Positions 55,135-64,000 of a stretch of DNA of 64,000 nucleotides are shown here, one piece after another. The DNA lies in assembly GCF_000422305.1 (NCBI RefSeq), contig NZ_KE383816.1, forward strand, positions 1-64,000, given 5' to 3'. The notes under the pieces were generated by a model. The model was not told the origin of the DNA. It saw only the letters and a list, made by a program, of their open reading frames with translations, and did no database searches. Source of the stretch: Luteimonas mephitis DSM 12574. Its GTDB lineage: Bacteria; Pseudomonadota; Gammaproteobacteria; Xanthomonadales; Xanthomonadaceae. Numbering within the stretch: the stretch's first letter is position 1; every line of letters begins with the position of its first letter. The translations under genes were made by a program, and so were the position numbers.

Positions 55135-56418
55135 ATGAGCCTGTTCGCACTCGGCATCAACCACCAGACCGCACCGGTCGCATTGCGCGAGCGCGTCGCC
55201 TTCAATGACGACGCGGTGGCGCCTGCGCTGGCGGGCCTGCATGCGCTGCCGCAGGTGCGCGAGGTGGCGCTGCTGTCGACCTGCAACCGCACCGAACTCT
55301 ATGCGGTGACCGACGACGACGGCAGCGCGCTGGTCGACTGGCTGGCCACGCACCCGTCCGAGAGCGGCGACCTGCGCGCCTACCTGTACCGCCACCAGGA
55401 TGGCGATGCGGTGCGGCACCTGTTCCGGGTCGCCACCGGGCTCGATTCGCTGGTCCTCGGCGAGCCGCAGATCCTCGGCCAGGTCAAGCATGCCTGGGCC
55501 ACCGCGCGCGGCGCCGGCACGCTGGGCGGACAGCTCGACCGCCTGTTCCAGCACGCCTTCGTCACCGCCAAGCGCGCACGCACCGAAACGCGGATCGGCA
55601 ACAGCCCGGTGTCGGTGGCGTCGGTGGCGGTGCGGCTGGCGCAGGAGTCGTTCGCGCAGCCGTCGGATTCGACCGTGCTGCTGATCGGCGCCGGCGAGAC
55701 CATCGAGCTGGCCGCGCGCCACCTCGCCCAGGCCAGGGTGAAGCAGCTGCTGGTCGCCAATCGCACCTACGCGCATGCGCAGGACCTGGCCGCGCGCCAC
55801 GGCGGCGTGGCGCTGCCTCTGGACGAACTCGACCGCCACCTGTTCCTCGCCGACATCGTGTTTTCCGCCACCGCCGCGCGCGAGCCGGTCCTGTCGAAGG
55901 CGCAGGTCGCCGCGGCCCTGGCTACGCGCCGCCACCGGCCGATGCTGCTGCTCGACCTGGCCGTGCCGCGCGACATCGCGCCGGACACAGCGACGCTCAA
56001 GGACGCCTTCCTCTACACCGTCGATGACCTTGAGCGCTCGATCGAGGACAACCGCCGCAGCCGCCGCGAGGCCGCCGACGAGGCCGAAGCCATCGTCGAC
56101 CTGCAGGTCGCGCGTTACGTCGAGGCCCTTGCCGCCGGCACCCGCAACGCGCCGCTCAAGCGCCTGCGCGCGCGCGGCGAGAGCGCCCGCGCCGAAGTGC
56201 TGGCGAAGGCCAAGCAGCAACTCGCCGCCGGGCAATCGCCGGAGGCGGTGCTGGACTTCCTCGCCCACACCCTCACCAACCGCCTCCTGCACGCGCCGAC
56301 CATCGCGCTGCGCGAGGCCGCGATCAGCGGCGACACCGACCTGATGCACGCCGTCGACCGGCTGATGCATGGCGCGGCCGCCGACAAGGACGACGATGCT
56401 GCCGACTCTGCGCCGTAA
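55135..56418 (+). CDS. hemA: glutamyl-tRNA reductase
   Basis: First committed step of tetrapyrrole synthesis by the C5 route, reducing Glu-tRNA to glutamate semialdehyde with NADPH. The 427-aa protein has catalytic C50 in STCNRTELY, the [14 protein letters not shown] segment near 107, a Rossmann [10 protein letters not shown] near 182 and a C-terminal dimerisation helix. The start [15 protein letters not shown] is the conserved one. Its end overlaps prfA by 23 bp; hemA-prfA is the usual order. Confidence 0.96.
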   Translation: MSLFALGINHQTAPVALRERVAFNDDAVAPALAGLHALPQVREVALLSTCNRTELYAVTDDDGSALVDWLATHPSESGDLRAYLYRHQDGDAVRHLFRVATGLDSLVLGEPQILGQVKHAWATARGAGTLGGQLDRLFQHAFVTAKRARTETRIGNSPVSVASVAVRLAQESFAQPSDSTVLLIGAGETIELAARHLAQARVKQLLVANRTYAHAQDLAARHGGVALPLDELDRHLFLADIVFSATAAREPVLSKAQVAAALATRRHRPMLLLDLAVPRDIAPDTATLKDAFLYTVDDLERSIEDNRRSRREAADEAEAIVDLQVARYVEALAAGTRNAPLKRLRARGESARAEVLAKAKQQLAAGQSPEAVLDFLAHTLTNRLLHAPTIALREAAISGDTDLMHAVDRLMHGAAADKDDDAADSAP

Positions 56419-57481
56419 GCTCGAGGCCCTGGCCGAACGACGCGACGAACTCGAACGCCTGCTCGCCGATCCCGGCGTCGCGGCCGACCAGGATCGCTTC
56501 CGAGCGTTTTCGCGCGAGTTCTCGCAGCTCGAACCGGTCGCCGCCGCGCTCGCCGACGAACGCCAGGCGCGCGACGACCTCGCCGCCGCGCAGGCGATGC
56601 AGGCGGATCCCGAACTGCGCGAACTGGCCGACGAGGAGATCGCCGCCGCCAACGCGCGGCTGGCCGAACTCGACGACACCCTGATGGCGCTGCTGGTCCC
56701 GCGCGACGCACGCGACGAAGGCGACCTGTACCTGGAGGTCCGCGCCGGCACCGGCGGCGACGAGGCGGCGATCTTCGCCGGCGACCTGCTGCGCATGTAT
56801 TCGCGTTACGCCGAGCGCCAGGGCTGGCGGGTGGAAATCGAATCGGCCAGTCCCGGCGAGCACGGCGGCTTCCGCGAGGTGATCGCCCGCGTCGAAGGCC
56901 GCGGCGCGTACGCGCACCTGAAGTTCGAGTCCGGCACCCACCGCGTGCAGCGCGTGCCGGAAACCGAATCACAGGGCCGCATCCACACTTCGGCGGCGAC
57001 GGTGGCGATCATCCCGGTCGAAGAGGACGGCCCGCCGATCGAGATCAACCCGGCCGACCTGAAGGTGGACACCTTCCGCTCCTCCGGCGCCGGCGGCCAG
57101 CACGTCAACAAGACCGAGTCGGCGATCCGCATCACCCACGTGCCCAGCGGCATCGTGGTCGAGTCGCAGACCGAGCGCTCGCAGCACGCCAACCGCGACA
57201 AGGCGATGAAGCGGCTCAAGGCGATGCTGGCCGAGGCCGAGGCCGAGAAGCAGGCCGCCGCGACCGCCGCCTCGCGCAAGCTCCAGGTCGGCAGCGGCGA
57301 CCGCAGCCAGCGCATCCGCACCTACAACTACCCGCAGGGCCGGATCACCGACCACCGCGTCGAAGGCCTGACCCTGTACGACCTGCCCAACGTGATGGAA
57401 GGCGCGCTGGACCCGCTGGTCGAACGCCTGACGCGCGAACACCAGGCCGACGAACTCGCGCGGCTGACCCAGGAGGCCTGA
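56396..57481 (+). CDS. prfA: peptide chain release factor 1
   Basis: RF1 terminates translation at UAG and UAA. The 361-aa protein has the GGQ motif in [14 protein letters not shown] (near residue 235) that triggers peptidyl-tRNA hydrolysis, and the stop-codon-recognising PxT-type motif in the [13 protein letters not shown] region near 185. AAGGA lies five bases before the ATG, inside hemA. prmC, which often follows and methylates RF1, is not downstream here. Confidence 0.96.
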   Translation: MLPTLRRKLEALAERRDELERLLADPGVAADQDRFRAFSREFSQLEPVAAALADERQARDDLAAAQAMQADPELRELADEEIAAANARLAELDDTLMALLVPRDARDEGDLYLEVRAGTGGDEAAIFAGDLLRMYSRYAERQGWRVEIESASPGEHGGFREVIARVEGRGAYAHLKFESGTHRVQRVPETESQGRIHTSAATVAIIPVEEDGPPIEINPADLKVDTFRSSGAGGQHVNKTESAIRITHVPSGIVVESQTERSQHANRDKAMKRLKAMLAEAEAEKQAAATAASRKLQVGSGDRSQRIRTYNYPQGRITDHRVEGLTLYDLPNVMEGALDPLVERLTREHQADELARLTQEA

Positions 57482-57483
57482 CC

Positions 57484-57942
57484 GTGGGCACCAGGACCGC
57501 CACCACGATCTCGCGCGCCGGCCCGGCCGATCTCGATGCACTGGCCGCGCTGTTCGACGCCTACCGGCAGTTCTACGGACAGGCACCGGACCTGCCGCGC
57601 GCGCGACAGTGGCTGCGCGAACGATTGCGCTTCGGCGAATCGGTGGTGCTGGTGGCCCGGCACGGCCCTGCAGTTGCCGGTTTCGTCCAGCTGTACCCGA
57701 TGTTCTCCTCGGTGCGAACCAGCCGCACCTGGATCCTCAACGACCTCTACGTGGACGCCGCCACGCGCCGCATGGGCGTGGCCCGCGCCCTGCTCGACGC
57801 CGCCGCCACCTTCGCGCGCGAGGATGGCGCGGCCGGCATCAGCCTCGAAACCACCCGCGACAATGCCGCAGCCCGCGCCCTGTACCGCGACGCCGGCTGG
57901 CGCGAAGACGCGACCCGGTGGTACTCGCTGTCATTCGCGTGA
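57484..57942 (+). CDS. GNAT-family N-acetyltransferase
   Basis: A 152-aa acetyl-CoA-dependent acyltransferase of unknown substrate. The acetyl-CoA motif A is visible in LNDLYVDAATRRMGVARALL (near residue 82), with the NAAARALYRDAGWRED motif B near 128. The start is GTG two bases after the prfA stop, so it is likely translated from the hemA-prfA mRNA; a bona fide Shine-Dalgarno is lacking. Confidence 0.85.
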   Translation: MGTRTATTISRAGPADLDALAALFDAYRQFYGQAPDLPRARQWLRERLRFGESVVLVARHGPAVAGFVQLYPMFSSVRTSRTWILNDLYVDAATRRMGVARALLDAAATFAREDGAAGISLETTRDNAAARALYRDAGWREDATRWYSLSFA

Positions 57943-57983
57943 CCGCACGCCGCCTGCATCGCGCACCCCGCCATCGATTGCGC

Positions 57984-57989
57984 TAGCCT
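57984..57989 (+). promoter_or_regulatory. -10-like box directly before moaB
   Basis: TAGCCT followed by GCCCGC and the moaB ATG. A 6-nt gap and no Shine-Dalgarno suggest a leaderless mRNA. Confidence 0.45.
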
Positions 57990-57995
57990 GCCCGC

Positions 57996-58514
57996 ATGAC
58001 CGCCACGACAGACCCGATCCCGCTGCAGCTGTGCGTGCTGACCGTTTCGGACTCGCGCACGCTGGCGCAGGACAGCTCCGGCGACTACCTCGTCGCCGCG
58101 CTCGAAGCCGACGGCCACCGCCTGCACGAACGCACCCTGCTGCCCGACGACCGCTACCGCCTGCGCGCCGTGGTCTCGCGGTGGATCGCCGACGACGCCG
58201 TCGACGGCGTGCTGGTCACCGGCGGCACCGGCTTCACCGGCCGCGATTCCACGCCCGAGGCGCTGCTGCCGCTGCTCGACAAGGAAATGCCAGGCTTCGG
58301 CGAGCTGTTCCGCGCGATCAGCTTCGAGGAAATCGGCACCTCGTCGCTGCAGTCGCGCGCCTTCGCCGGCCTGGCGAACGGCACGTTCGTGTTCTGCCTG
58401 CCGGGTTCCACGTCGGCCTGCCGCACGGCGTGGGAACGGATCATCCGCGCGCAGCTCGACGCGCGCACGCGGCCGTGCAACCTCGCCACCCTGCGTCCGC
58501 GCCTGAAGGAGTGA
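57996..58514 (+). CDS. moaB: molybdenum cofactor biosynthesis protein MoaB/Mog-like
   Basis: A 172-aa MoaB/MogA-fold protein that probably adenylates molybdopterin before molybdate insertion. Signature segments are [20 protein letters not shown] near residue 70 and the [13 protein letters not shown] motif near 133. The C-terminal extension RPRLKE contains the Shine-Dalgarno for the next gene. No other moa/moe genes are nearby. MogA is an alternative name. Confidence 0.9.
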   Translation: MTATTDPIPLQLCVLTVSDSRTLAQDSSGDYLVAALEADGHRLHERTLLPDDRYRLRAVVSRWIADDAVDGVLVTGGTGFTGRDSTPEALLPLLDKEMPGFGELFRAISFEEIGTSSLQSRAFAGLANGTFVFCLPGSTSACRTAWERIIRAQLDARTRPCNLATLRPRLKE

Positions 58515-58516
58515 AC

Positions 58517-58852
58517 ATGTCCATCGACCAGACCCTGCGATTGCTGGCGAAGGCGCGCGGCCTGAGCGTGACCGACATCGCCACCGCGATCCCGCGCGCG
58601 GGCGTGGCCACCGTGTCGGCGTGGATGCGCGGCGACAAGCTGCCCGGCAAGGACCAGCTCGACGCCCTCGCCCGCACGTTTGGCGTTCCCGCCGGCGCGC
58701 TGCTGTCGGAGCTGGCCAGCACCTTCGACCCCGCGCGCACCAAGGGCGAGCACGACCTGCTGGCCGCCTACCGCGACCTCAACACGCGCCAGCAGGGCGC
58801 GCTGCTGGAAGTCGCCCGCGGCATGGCCGGTCACAAGGCGCCGCGCAAGTAA
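58517..58852 (+). CDS. XRE-family helix-turn-helix regulator
   Basis: A 111-aa protein with an N-terminal lambda-repressor-like helix-turn-helix (about residues 8-60: [20 protein letters not shown], then [18 protein letters not shown]). The C-terminal part is about 45 residues. AAGGAG overlapping the moaB stop drives translation, so it is coupled to moaB. Targets are unknown; the neighbouring ppk2 gene is a candidate. Confidence 0.85.
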   Translation: MSIDQTLRLLAKARGLSVTDIATAIPRAGVATVSAWMRGDKLPGKDQLDALARTFGVPAGALLSELASTFDPARTKGEHDLLAAYRDLNTRQQGALLEVARGMAGHKAPRK

Positions 58853-58920
58853 GCGTAGCCGGCGTTCGCCCCGCGACGCCCGCGGCAGGCGCGCCGCATG
58901 CCGCAGACCAGGAGCTTCGC

Positions 58921-59697
58921 ATGAAGAAACTCAAGTCCAAGGCCTACGAAAAACAGCTCGAGCCGATGCAGCTCGAACTCGTGGCGATGGCACGCTGGCT
59001 CGCCCATTCCGGCAAGCGCATCGTTGTGCTGCTCGAAGGCCGCGATACCGCGGGCAAGGGCGGCGTCATCAAGGCCATCACCAGCCACTTCAATCCGCGC
59101 CAGTGCCGCATCGTCGCGCTGCCGAAGCCCAACGAGCGCGAAAGCACGCAGTGGTATTTCCAGCGCTACGTGTCGCACCTGCCCGCGGCCGGCGAACTGG
59201 TGCTGTTCGACCGCAGCTGGTACAACCGCGCCGGCGTCGAAAAGGTCATGGGCTTCGCCAGCCCGGCGCAAGTCAAGGCATTCATGCAGCAGGCGCCGGC
59301 ATTCGAGAAACTGCTGGTCGACGACGGCATCGTGCTGTTCAAGTACTGGCTGTGCACCGACCAGGCGCAGCAGGAAAAGCGCTTTGCCGAGCGCCTCGAC
59401 GACCCGCTCAAGCGCTGGAAACTCTCGCCGATCGACCTCAAGGCCCGCAGCGCGTACGCCGAATACACCCGCGCGCGCGAGGCGATGCTCAAGGCCACGC
59501 ACACGAAGCATGCGCCATGGACGCTGGTGGATTTCAACGACCAGAAGCGCGGCCGCCTGACCTTGATCCGCGACCTGCTCGACCGCCTGCCCGATACCCG
59601 GGAGCCCCCCATGGACGCCGAGCTCCCGCCGCTGCCGGGCAAGCCGCTCAAGGAACGCTTCGGCGTGCTGGAACCGATCCGGTCATTCGACGATTGA
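58921..59697 (+). CDS. ppk2: polyphosphate kinase 2
   Basis: A 258-aa PPK2 (class I-like) that uses polyphosphate to phosphorylate nucleoside diphosphates, or the reverse. The P-loop GRDTAGKGG (near residue 40), lid segment [20 protein letters not shown] near 75 and [16 protein letters not shown] near 97 are clear. AGGAG sits six bases before the ATG. Two-fold longer PPK2 forms exist; this single-domain version fits class I. Confidence 0.93.
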   Translation: MKKLKSKAYEKQLEPMQLELVAMARWLAHSGKRIVVLLEGRDTAGKGGVIKAITSHFNPRQCRIVALPKPNERESTQWYFQRYVSHLPAAGELVLFDRSWYNRAGVEKVMGFASPAQVKAFMQQAPAFEKLLVDDGIVLFKYWLCTDQAQQEKRFAERLDDPLKRWKLSPIDLKARSAYAEYTRAREAMLKATHTKHAPWTLVDFNDQKRGRLTLIRDLLDRLPDTREPPMDAELPPLPGKPLKERFGVLEPIRSFDD

Positions 59698-59708
59698 GTC
59701 GCCCGGCC

Positions 59709-60149
59709 ATGCCTTGGGTTCGCGCGTCGACGCAAGCCATCGCGATCGCGCTACTCGCCGTCCTGGCATGCAGCCAACCTGCGCCTGCGCAGACACCCGG
59801 CACGTCGCCGGGGCGGGACGACCGGCCGCAAGACGACGCGGCGACGCTGGACACGCTGCACGTCACCGCGCAGCGGCCTCCGACTGCGCAACAGCAATTC
59901 CGCGAACACCTTCAGCGCAACTGGCATCCGCCACGCAGTGCCGAGCAGTTCGGGTTGGACGGCGGCGTGCCGGCGTGGCTGGGCCAGCAGATGATCCGCG
60001 GCATGACAACGGCCGCGCGCACCTTGCCGGGCTGGAAGCAGCCGGTGCAGCCTGCGATCGCCCGCCCGCCTCCGCTCGACGATGCGCAGATGGACCGTTC
60101 GCAGGCATTGCAGCCGGCATCGCCGGTGCCCGGCGCGCAGCCGCGCTGA
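59709..60149 (+). CDS. small exported protein of unknown function
   Basis: A 146-aa protein starting MPWVRASTQAIAIALLAVLA, with a signal peptide ending near residue 27 (PAPAQ). The mature part begins with an acidic stretch and TLDTLHVTAQR, which resembles a TonB box. A Pro/Gln-rich region with no recognised domain follows. It lies 11 bp after ppk2 and is convergent with acyP. No homologue was recognised. Confidence 0.65.
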   Translation: MPWVRASTQAIAIALLAVLACSQPAPAQTPGTSPGRDDRPQDDAATLDTLHVTAQRPPTAQQQFREHLQRNWHPPRSAEQFGLDGGVPAWLGQQMIRGMTTAARTLPGWKQPVQPAIARPPPLDDAQMDRSQALQPASPVPGAQPR

Positions 60150-60201
60150 AGATATCGGTCCATGTCCCGCGACAGGTCGGCCGATGCGTCTGCCGGCGCG
60201 C

Positions 60202-60474
60202 TCAGCCGGTGGTGAAGCCGGCGGCCGCAACCGCCGCGGCGTCGAAATCCTCGCGTTGCACGGTGTCCACGCGCGCGGCGGGCGGACCGTGCTGCAGCCA
60301 TCGCGCCAATGCCTCGATGGCGTCATCGGCGCCGGCCGCGACCACCTCGACGCGACCGTCGGCAAGATTGCGGGCAATGCCGCGCAGCCCCAGCCGTAGC
60401 GCCTGCTCGCGCGTGCTGGCGCGGAAGAACACGCCCTGCACCTTGCCTTCGACCAGGAAACGCGCGGCTGCCAT
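60202..60474 (-). CDS. acyP: acylphosphatase
   Basis: A 90-aa acylphosphatase hydrolysing carboxyl-phosphate bonds of small acylphosphates. Catalytic R18 is in [11 protein letters not shown] and N36 in [13 protein letters not shown], both in the family signatures. It follows the thioredoxin-like gene by 6 bp on the same strand. Confidence 0.93.
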   Translation of the reverse strand: MAAARFLVEGKVQGVFFRASTREQALRLGLRGIARNLADGRVEVVAAGADDAIEALARWLQHGPPAARVDTVQREDFDAAAVAAAGFTTG

Positions 60475-60480
60475 CAGCTC

Positions 60481-61113
60481 TCAGCCCTTGGCTGCCGCCT
60501 CGGGTTCCACGGCTGGGCCGCCAGCGGCGGCGATCGCGCCCTCGATCTCGCTGGCGCTCACCGGGCCGAGGAACTGCCTGGCCACCTTGCCGTCGGGCGC
60601 GATCAGGTAGGTCATCGGCAAGCCGCGCGGCGTGGTGAAGTCGGCCGGCGGGTTGTAGACGTCGACGATCGCAATCGGGTAGACCACCGGGTGCTTCTCG
60701 AGGAACGCACGCAGCTCCGCGGGATCGATGTCCTCGTAGGCCAGGCCGATGACCTCGACGTGCTGGCGCATGGCGTCGAGCGCCGACAGCTCCGGCATCT
60801 CCTTGCGGCACGGCGCGCACCAGGTCGCCCAGAAATTCACCACCACCCAGTTGCCGCGATGCTGGGCCAGGTCGTACGGCTTGCCGTCGAGGGTGGTGGT
60901 GCGCAGGGTGGGGATCTCCGGCTTGCCGGCGGCTTCGGCCGCCGGCGGTGTTTCCGGTGTTTCCGGTGTTTCCGGTGTTTTCGCGGCATCCGCGACGGGC
61001 GCCTGCGACTGCGCCGCTTCGGGCGATGGCGCCGTTGCGTCGTCCGCGGGCCGCTTGCAGGCAACGAGCACTGCGGCGAGCAGGCACAGGGCGATCAGGT
61101 GGCGGTGGTTCAT
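60481..61113 (-). CDS. thioredoxin-like (TlpA/ResA-type) lipoprotein
   Basis: A 210-aa lipoprotein with lipobox LVAC (C19) and a TlpA-type domain from about residue 66: [16 protein letters not shown] contains the redox pair C99/C102. Its role is probably periplasmic thiol reduction for cytochrome maturation or envelope protection. A low-complexity linker holds three Thr-Pro-Glu copies from a 9-bp tandem repeat (about 60948-60980). Its ATG overlaps the stop of the yihY gene upstream (ATGA). The partner is unknown. Confidence 0.88.
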   Translation of the reverse strand: MNHRHLIALCLLAAVLVACKRPADDATAPSPEAAQSQAPVADAAKTPETPETPETPPAAEAAGKPEIPTLRTTTLDGKPYDLAQHRGNWVVVNFWATWCAPCRKEMPELSALDAMRQHVEVIGLAYEDIDPAELRAFLEKHPVVYPIAIVDVYNPPADFTTPRGLPMTYLIAPDGKVARQFLGPVSASEIEGAIAAAGGPAVEPEAAAKG

Positions 61114-62384
61114 GATGGTTCCCGGGGGAGGTCGTAGAGGCTGGAGACGCGGCGCTTGAGCAGTTCACGCAAGGGGATGCGCAACTCGTCGAGCGTGCGG
61201 ATGGCGTTGATGCCCAGCGCATCGTCGCGGCATGGCAGGTGCGCTTCGTTGATCGGGATGCGCAGGTTGCACGCCTCGTAGAGCTCGGCCAGCGACAGGT
61301 CGTCGAGGTCGCGCGCGAGCAGCCACTCGCCGGATTCGGCGCGGGTGACCAGGCCGATCTCGCTCAGCTGCGCCAGCATCTGCTGCACCAGGGCGTCGGT
61401 GAGCATCGGCTCCATGCCCTGGATCTGGTCGCTGTGCAGGCCCTTGCCGGCCTGGCGCGCGATCGCGAAGCGCCCGAGCATGCGCAGCAGGCCGTACAAC
61501 TCGTGCCCGATCGGCAGCCGCATCGAGGCCGGCTGGTAGCGGAAGGCCGAGATCGACGACGCAAACGAGGCGCCGAGCAGGATCGAGACCCAGCCGAAGT
61601 AGATCCACAGCAGGAAGATCGGCACGAAGGCGAGCTTCTGGTAGATCTTCGCGTAGGCACCGAAGCTGCCCAGATACAGGCCGATGCCCCATTTGACGCA
61701 TTCGAGCAGCAGCACCGCCAGCGCCGCCCCGGCGATGGCGTGTCGCCACTGCACGGTGCGATGCGGCACCACCCGGTAGATTGCAGTGAAGGCCAGCCAT
61801 TCGATCACCATCGGCGCCAGCTGCAGCATCACGCTTTCGAGCCACTGCCCGGACGCGGTCTTGAAGATGCCCAGCGCGAAGAAACGCGTGGACAGCGCGA
61901 GGCTGGCGGTGGCCACGAGGGCGCCGAGGGTCAAGACCGTCCAGTAGACGAGGAAGCGGCTGAACTTGGGGCGCGCGGTCTTCACCCGCCAGATCTTGTT
62001 GAACGTGGCCTCGACGCTGACCAGCGTGATCAGCAGCGACGCCACCAGCGCGATCACGCCGACCGTGGTGAGCTGGCCGGTGTTCTGCGAGAACTCGCGC
62101 AGGTAGCCCTCGATCGCGCGCGCCGAGCCGGGCACGAAGTTGGAGAAGATGTAGTCGCTGAGCTGGTCGCTCCACTTGTTGAACACCGGGAATGCCGACA
62201 GCACCCCGAACACCACCATCGACAGCGGTACCAGCGCGAACACCATCGTGAACGACAGCGCGCCGGCCGATTCGAACAGCCGGTCGTCGAGGAACCGGCG
62301 CCAGAGGAAGCGCAGGAACGTCCCCGTCCGCGCGCGGTCGTGCATGCGTTCGCTCCAGCGGTAGAGGGTGTCGAGCGGCTCCAT
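61110..62384 (-). CDS. yihY: YihY/BrkB-family inner membrane protein
   Basis: A 424-aa protein of the YihY/virulence factor BrkB family. Five to six transmembrane helices lie in residues about 35-285 ([37 protein letters not shown]), then a cytoplasmic winged-helix-like region (about 320-424) found in many Xanthomonadaceae members. The family name 'ribonuclease BN' is a misassignment. The start lies 7 nt after a TACCCT box with no Shine-Dalgarno, so it looks leaderless. Function is unknown. Confidence 0.9.
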   Translation of the reverse strand: MEPLDTLYRWSERMHDRARTGTFLRFLWRRFLDDRLFESAGALSFTMVFALVPLSMVVFGVLSAFPVFNKWSDQLSDYIFSNFVPGSARAIEGYLREFSQNTGQLTTVGVIALVASLLITLVSVEATFNKIWRVKTARPKFSRFLVYWTVLTLGALVATASLALSTRFFALGIFKTASGQWLESVMLQLAPMVIEWLAFTAIYRVVPHRTVQWRHAIAGAALAVLLLECVKWGIGLYLGSFGAYAKIYQKLAFVPIFLLWIYFGWVSILLGASFASSISAFRYQPASMRLPIGHELYGLLRMLGRFAIARQAGKGLHSDQIQGMEPMLTDALVQQMLAQLSEIGLVTRAESGEWLLARDLDDLSLAELYEACNLRIPINEAHLPCRDDALGINAIRTLDELRIPLRELLKRRVSSLYDLPREPS

Positions 62385-62391
62385 CGGGCGA

Positions 62392-62397
62392 AGGGTA
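62392..62397 (-). promoter_or_regulatory. -10-like box directly before yihY
   Basis: TACCCT on the minus strand with 7 nt (TCGCCCG) before the ATG. The divergent wrbA promoter must be nearby. No Shine-Dalgarno is present for yihY. Confidence 0.4.
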
Positions 62398-62471
62398 GCA
62401 AAGGGCGAAGGGCGGCACGCACCTCCCCCGACCTGCGACAATGCGTTCATTTCCGCACCGCGGCGAACGCC

Positions 62472-63062
62472 ATGCCCGACATCCTCGTCCTCTACTACAG
62501 CCGCGGCGGCTCGGTCGCCCGCCTCGCACGCCACGTCGCGCGCGGCATCGGCGAAGTCGACGGCATGTCCGCCCGGCTGCGCACCGTGCCGCCGGTCGCA
62601 GCGGCCACCCAGGTCGCCGCGCCGCCGGTGCCGGAGGACGGCGCGCCCTACGTGCAGGCCAGCGACCTGGACGAATGCGCGGGCGTGATCCTCGGCAGCC
62701 CCACCCGCTTCGGCAACATGGCCGCGCCAGTCAAGCATTTCATCGACGGCCTCGGCGCGCAGTGGGCCAGCGGCACGCTGGTCGGCAAGCCGGCGGCGGT
62801 GTTCACTTCCACCGCGACGATGCATGGCGGCCAGGAATCGACGCTGCTGACGATGATGGTGCCGCTGCTGCACCACGGCTGCGTGATCGTCGGCATCCCG
62901 TTCACCGAGGCGGCGCTCAACACCACCCGCAGCGGCGGCACGCCCTACGGCGCCAGCCACGTCTCCGGCCTGCAGGACGATCCGCAGCCCAGCGACGACG
63001 AAGCGCAGCTGGCACGCGCGCTGGGCCGGCGCGTGGCCACGATCGCGGCGAAGCTGGCATGA
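62472..63062 (+). CDS. wrbA: NAD(P)H:quinone oxidoreductase WrbA
   Basis: A 196-aa flavodoxin-like enzyme reducing quinones with two electrons to limit radical formation. The FMN-binding YYSRGGSVARLA (residues 8-19), PTRFGNMAAPVKHF near 78 and the Trp/Thr/Gly-rich FTSTATMHGGQESTLLTM near 113 fit WrbA. It is divergent from yihY and its stop overlaps the DUF2069 gene. Confidence 0.92.
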   Translation: MPDILVLYYSRGGSVARLARHVARGIGEVDGMSARLRTVPPVAAATQVAAPPVPEDGAPYVQASDLDECAGVILGSPTRFGNMAAPVKHFIDGLGAQWASGTLVGKPAAVFTSTATMHGGQESTLLTMMVPLLHHGCVIVGIPFTEAALNTTRSGGTPYGASHVSGLQDDPQPSDDEAQLARALGRRVATIAAKLA

Positions 63063-63403
63063 CCGGGCGCGATACGTCACGCATCGTGCTGGCGGCCGCG
63101 CTGTTCGCGCTGTCGCTGCTGTTCGCGCTGTGGTTCCACGACGACCGCCACCGCCTCGCCGCGATGCTGGTGTTCACGCTGCCGCCGCTGCTTGCCCTGG
63201 CCGCGGTGCTGCGCGGCGGCACGACCGCGTCGAAGGGCGGATTCTGGGCCGGCGTCCTCGGCTTGTTCTGGTTTTCGCACGGGGTGATGGTGGCCTGGAG
63301 CCGGCCTGCCGACGGCGCTTACGCCTGGGCAGAGATCGTGCTGGCGCTGGTGATCATCGCGGCGGCGAACTGGCCCGGGCTGCGCGCTCGCTTCGGGCGC
63401 TAG
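63059..63403 (+). CDS. DUF2069 membrane protein
   Basis: A 114-aa protein with four predicted membrane helices (ALFALSLLFALWF, LVFTLPPLLALAAVL, FWAGVLGLFWFSHGVMVAW, AEIVLALVIIAAANW). It matches the DUF2069 family usually found next to wrbA in Gammaproteobacteria. ATGA overlap with wrbA implies coupling. Function is unknown. Confidence 0.85.
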   Translation: MTGRDTSRIVLAAALFALSLLFALWFHDDRHRLAAMLVFTLPPLLALAAVLRGGTTASKGGFWAGVLGLFWFSHGVMVAWSRPADGAYAWAEIVLALVIIAAANWPGLRARFGR

Positions 63404-63406
63404 AAT
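63401..63406 (+). promoter_or_regulatory. -10-like box upstream of the asparaginase-like gene
   Basis: TAGAAT overlapping the DUF2069 stop, 78 bp before the next start. No clear -35. Confidence 0.35.
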
Positions 63407-63483
63407 CCACGCCGGTGGGAGCAGCCAGGGCCGCTTCCAAAACAACCGCAACCACGTTCCCATTGCAGTACAGGATGAACAGG

Positions 63484-63969
63484 ATGGACGAGCTTCTCGT
63501 CGTCACCACCGGCGGCACCATCGACAAGGTGTACTTCGACGACAAGTCCGACTACCAGGTCGGCGAGCCGCAGATCGGCCGCATCCTCGAGGAGCTGGGC
63601 GTCGCGTTCCGCTTCCGGGTGATCCCGATCATCCGCAAGGACTCGCTGCACATCAACGCCGAAGACCGCGAGCTGCTGCGCGCGACCATCGCCGCGCAGC
63701 CGGCGCGGCAGGTGCTGGTGACACACGGCACCGACACCATGGTCGACACCGCCAAGGTGCTTGCCACGATTGCCGACAAGACCATTGTTTTGACCGGCGC
63801 ACTGAACCCGGCCCGCTTCCGCGGCTCGGACGCCGAGTTCAACATCGGCTGCGCGGTCGGCGCGGTGCAGTCACTCGCGCCGGGGGTCTACATCGCCATG
63901 AACGGTCGCATCTGGGATCCGCTCAAGGTGCGCAAGAACGTGGACGCGAACCGGTTCGAGGCGATCTGA
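63484..63969 (+). CDS. short asparaginase-domain protein
   Basis: A 161-aa protein matching only the N-terminal half of L-asparaginase (about 330 aa). It has VTTGGTIDKVYFD with the nucleophilic-type Thr, VLVTHGTDTMVDTAKVL with the second Thr-Asp pair, and GALNPARFRGSDAEFN. The normal second domain is missing, and the protein ends FEAI just before the window edge. The start at MDELLVV has AGGA eight bases upstream; an ATG three codons earlier is possible. It may be a stand-alone domain with an altered function. Confidence 0.8.
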   Translation: MDELLVVTTGGTIDKVYFDDKSDYQVGEPQIGRILEELGVAFRFRVIPIIRKDSLHINAEDRELLRATIAAQPARQVLVTHGTDTMVDTAKVLATIADKTIVLTGALNPARFRGSDAEFNIGCAVGAVQSLAPGVYIAMNGRIWDPLKVRKNVDANRFEAI

Positions 63970-64000
63970 GGGCCGATCGCCCCGCACACTGCCTTTGGTA

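Noticed and set aside
56396-57942. Expected prmC gene after prfA
   Set aside because: No methyltransferase frame with the NPPY motif occurs here; a GNAT gene takes the place. prmC must be elsewhere.
60948-60980. Phase-variable repeat in the thioredoxin-like lipoprotein
   Set aside because: The unit is 9 bp, so copy changes keep the frame and only lengthen a linker; switching on or off is not expected.

Overview
The window looks like chromosome of a high-GC gammaproteobacterium of the Xanthomonadaceae/Lysobacteraceae (Lysobacter- or Luteimonas-like). Indicators are the class II DAHP synthase, the AcnD/PrpF methylcitrate genes, a large TonB receptor with an STN domain, the gene order hemA-prfA divergent from a TPR gene-lolB-ispE-tRNA-Gln-prs-rplY-pth-ychF, and 7-bp-iterated inverted repeats between genes. 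The genus is inference. I see no phage, transposon, CRISPR or rRNA genes.

Layout. 1-125: start of an OmpA-like porin. 287-5766: prpD, prpF and acnD, with prpC and prpB at 11085-13393; together a complete methylcitrate (propionate) pathway, interrupted by a propeller lipoprotein, fadH, a SleB-type hydrolase and a GST. 13495-14279: a broken regulator-like membrane gene. 14480-23918: housekeeping genes (mdh, aminotransferase, ppiB, typA, DUF2127 protein, amidase lipoprotein, DAHP synthase, dsbB). 24038-38006: the S10, spc and alpha ribosomal protein operons as one minus-strand block from rpsJ to rplQ. Upstream of it lie tuf and a tRNA-Tyr/Gly/Thr cluster (38490-40048).

40731-47664 is the most unusual part. 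A secreted protein fusing a cyanophycinase to a plant-type isoaspartyl peptidase is divergent from an ECF sigma factor, a FecR-like anti-sigma factor and a transducing TonB-dependent receptor. It could be a scavenging locus for cyanophycin or isoaspartyl peptides: extracytoplasmic hydrolysis beside receptor-sensed uptake. The functional link is inference from position.

47903-57481 is a conserved housekeeping stretch: ychF, pth, rplY, prs, tRNA-Gln, ispE, lolB and a TPR gene, then divergent hemA-prfA. 57484-63969 holds a GNAT protein, moaB, an XRE regulator, PPK2, an exported small protein, acylphosphatase, a thioredoxin-like lipoprotein, a YihY protein, WrbA, a DUF2069 protein and a half-length asparaginase.

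Other points: tuf is followed directly by rpsJ (rearrangement or assembly collapse); the S10 leader carries a terminator-like hairpin; several genes look leaderless; a DUF2127 gene lacks a normal start codon. All statements come from reading the sequence; no database search was run.
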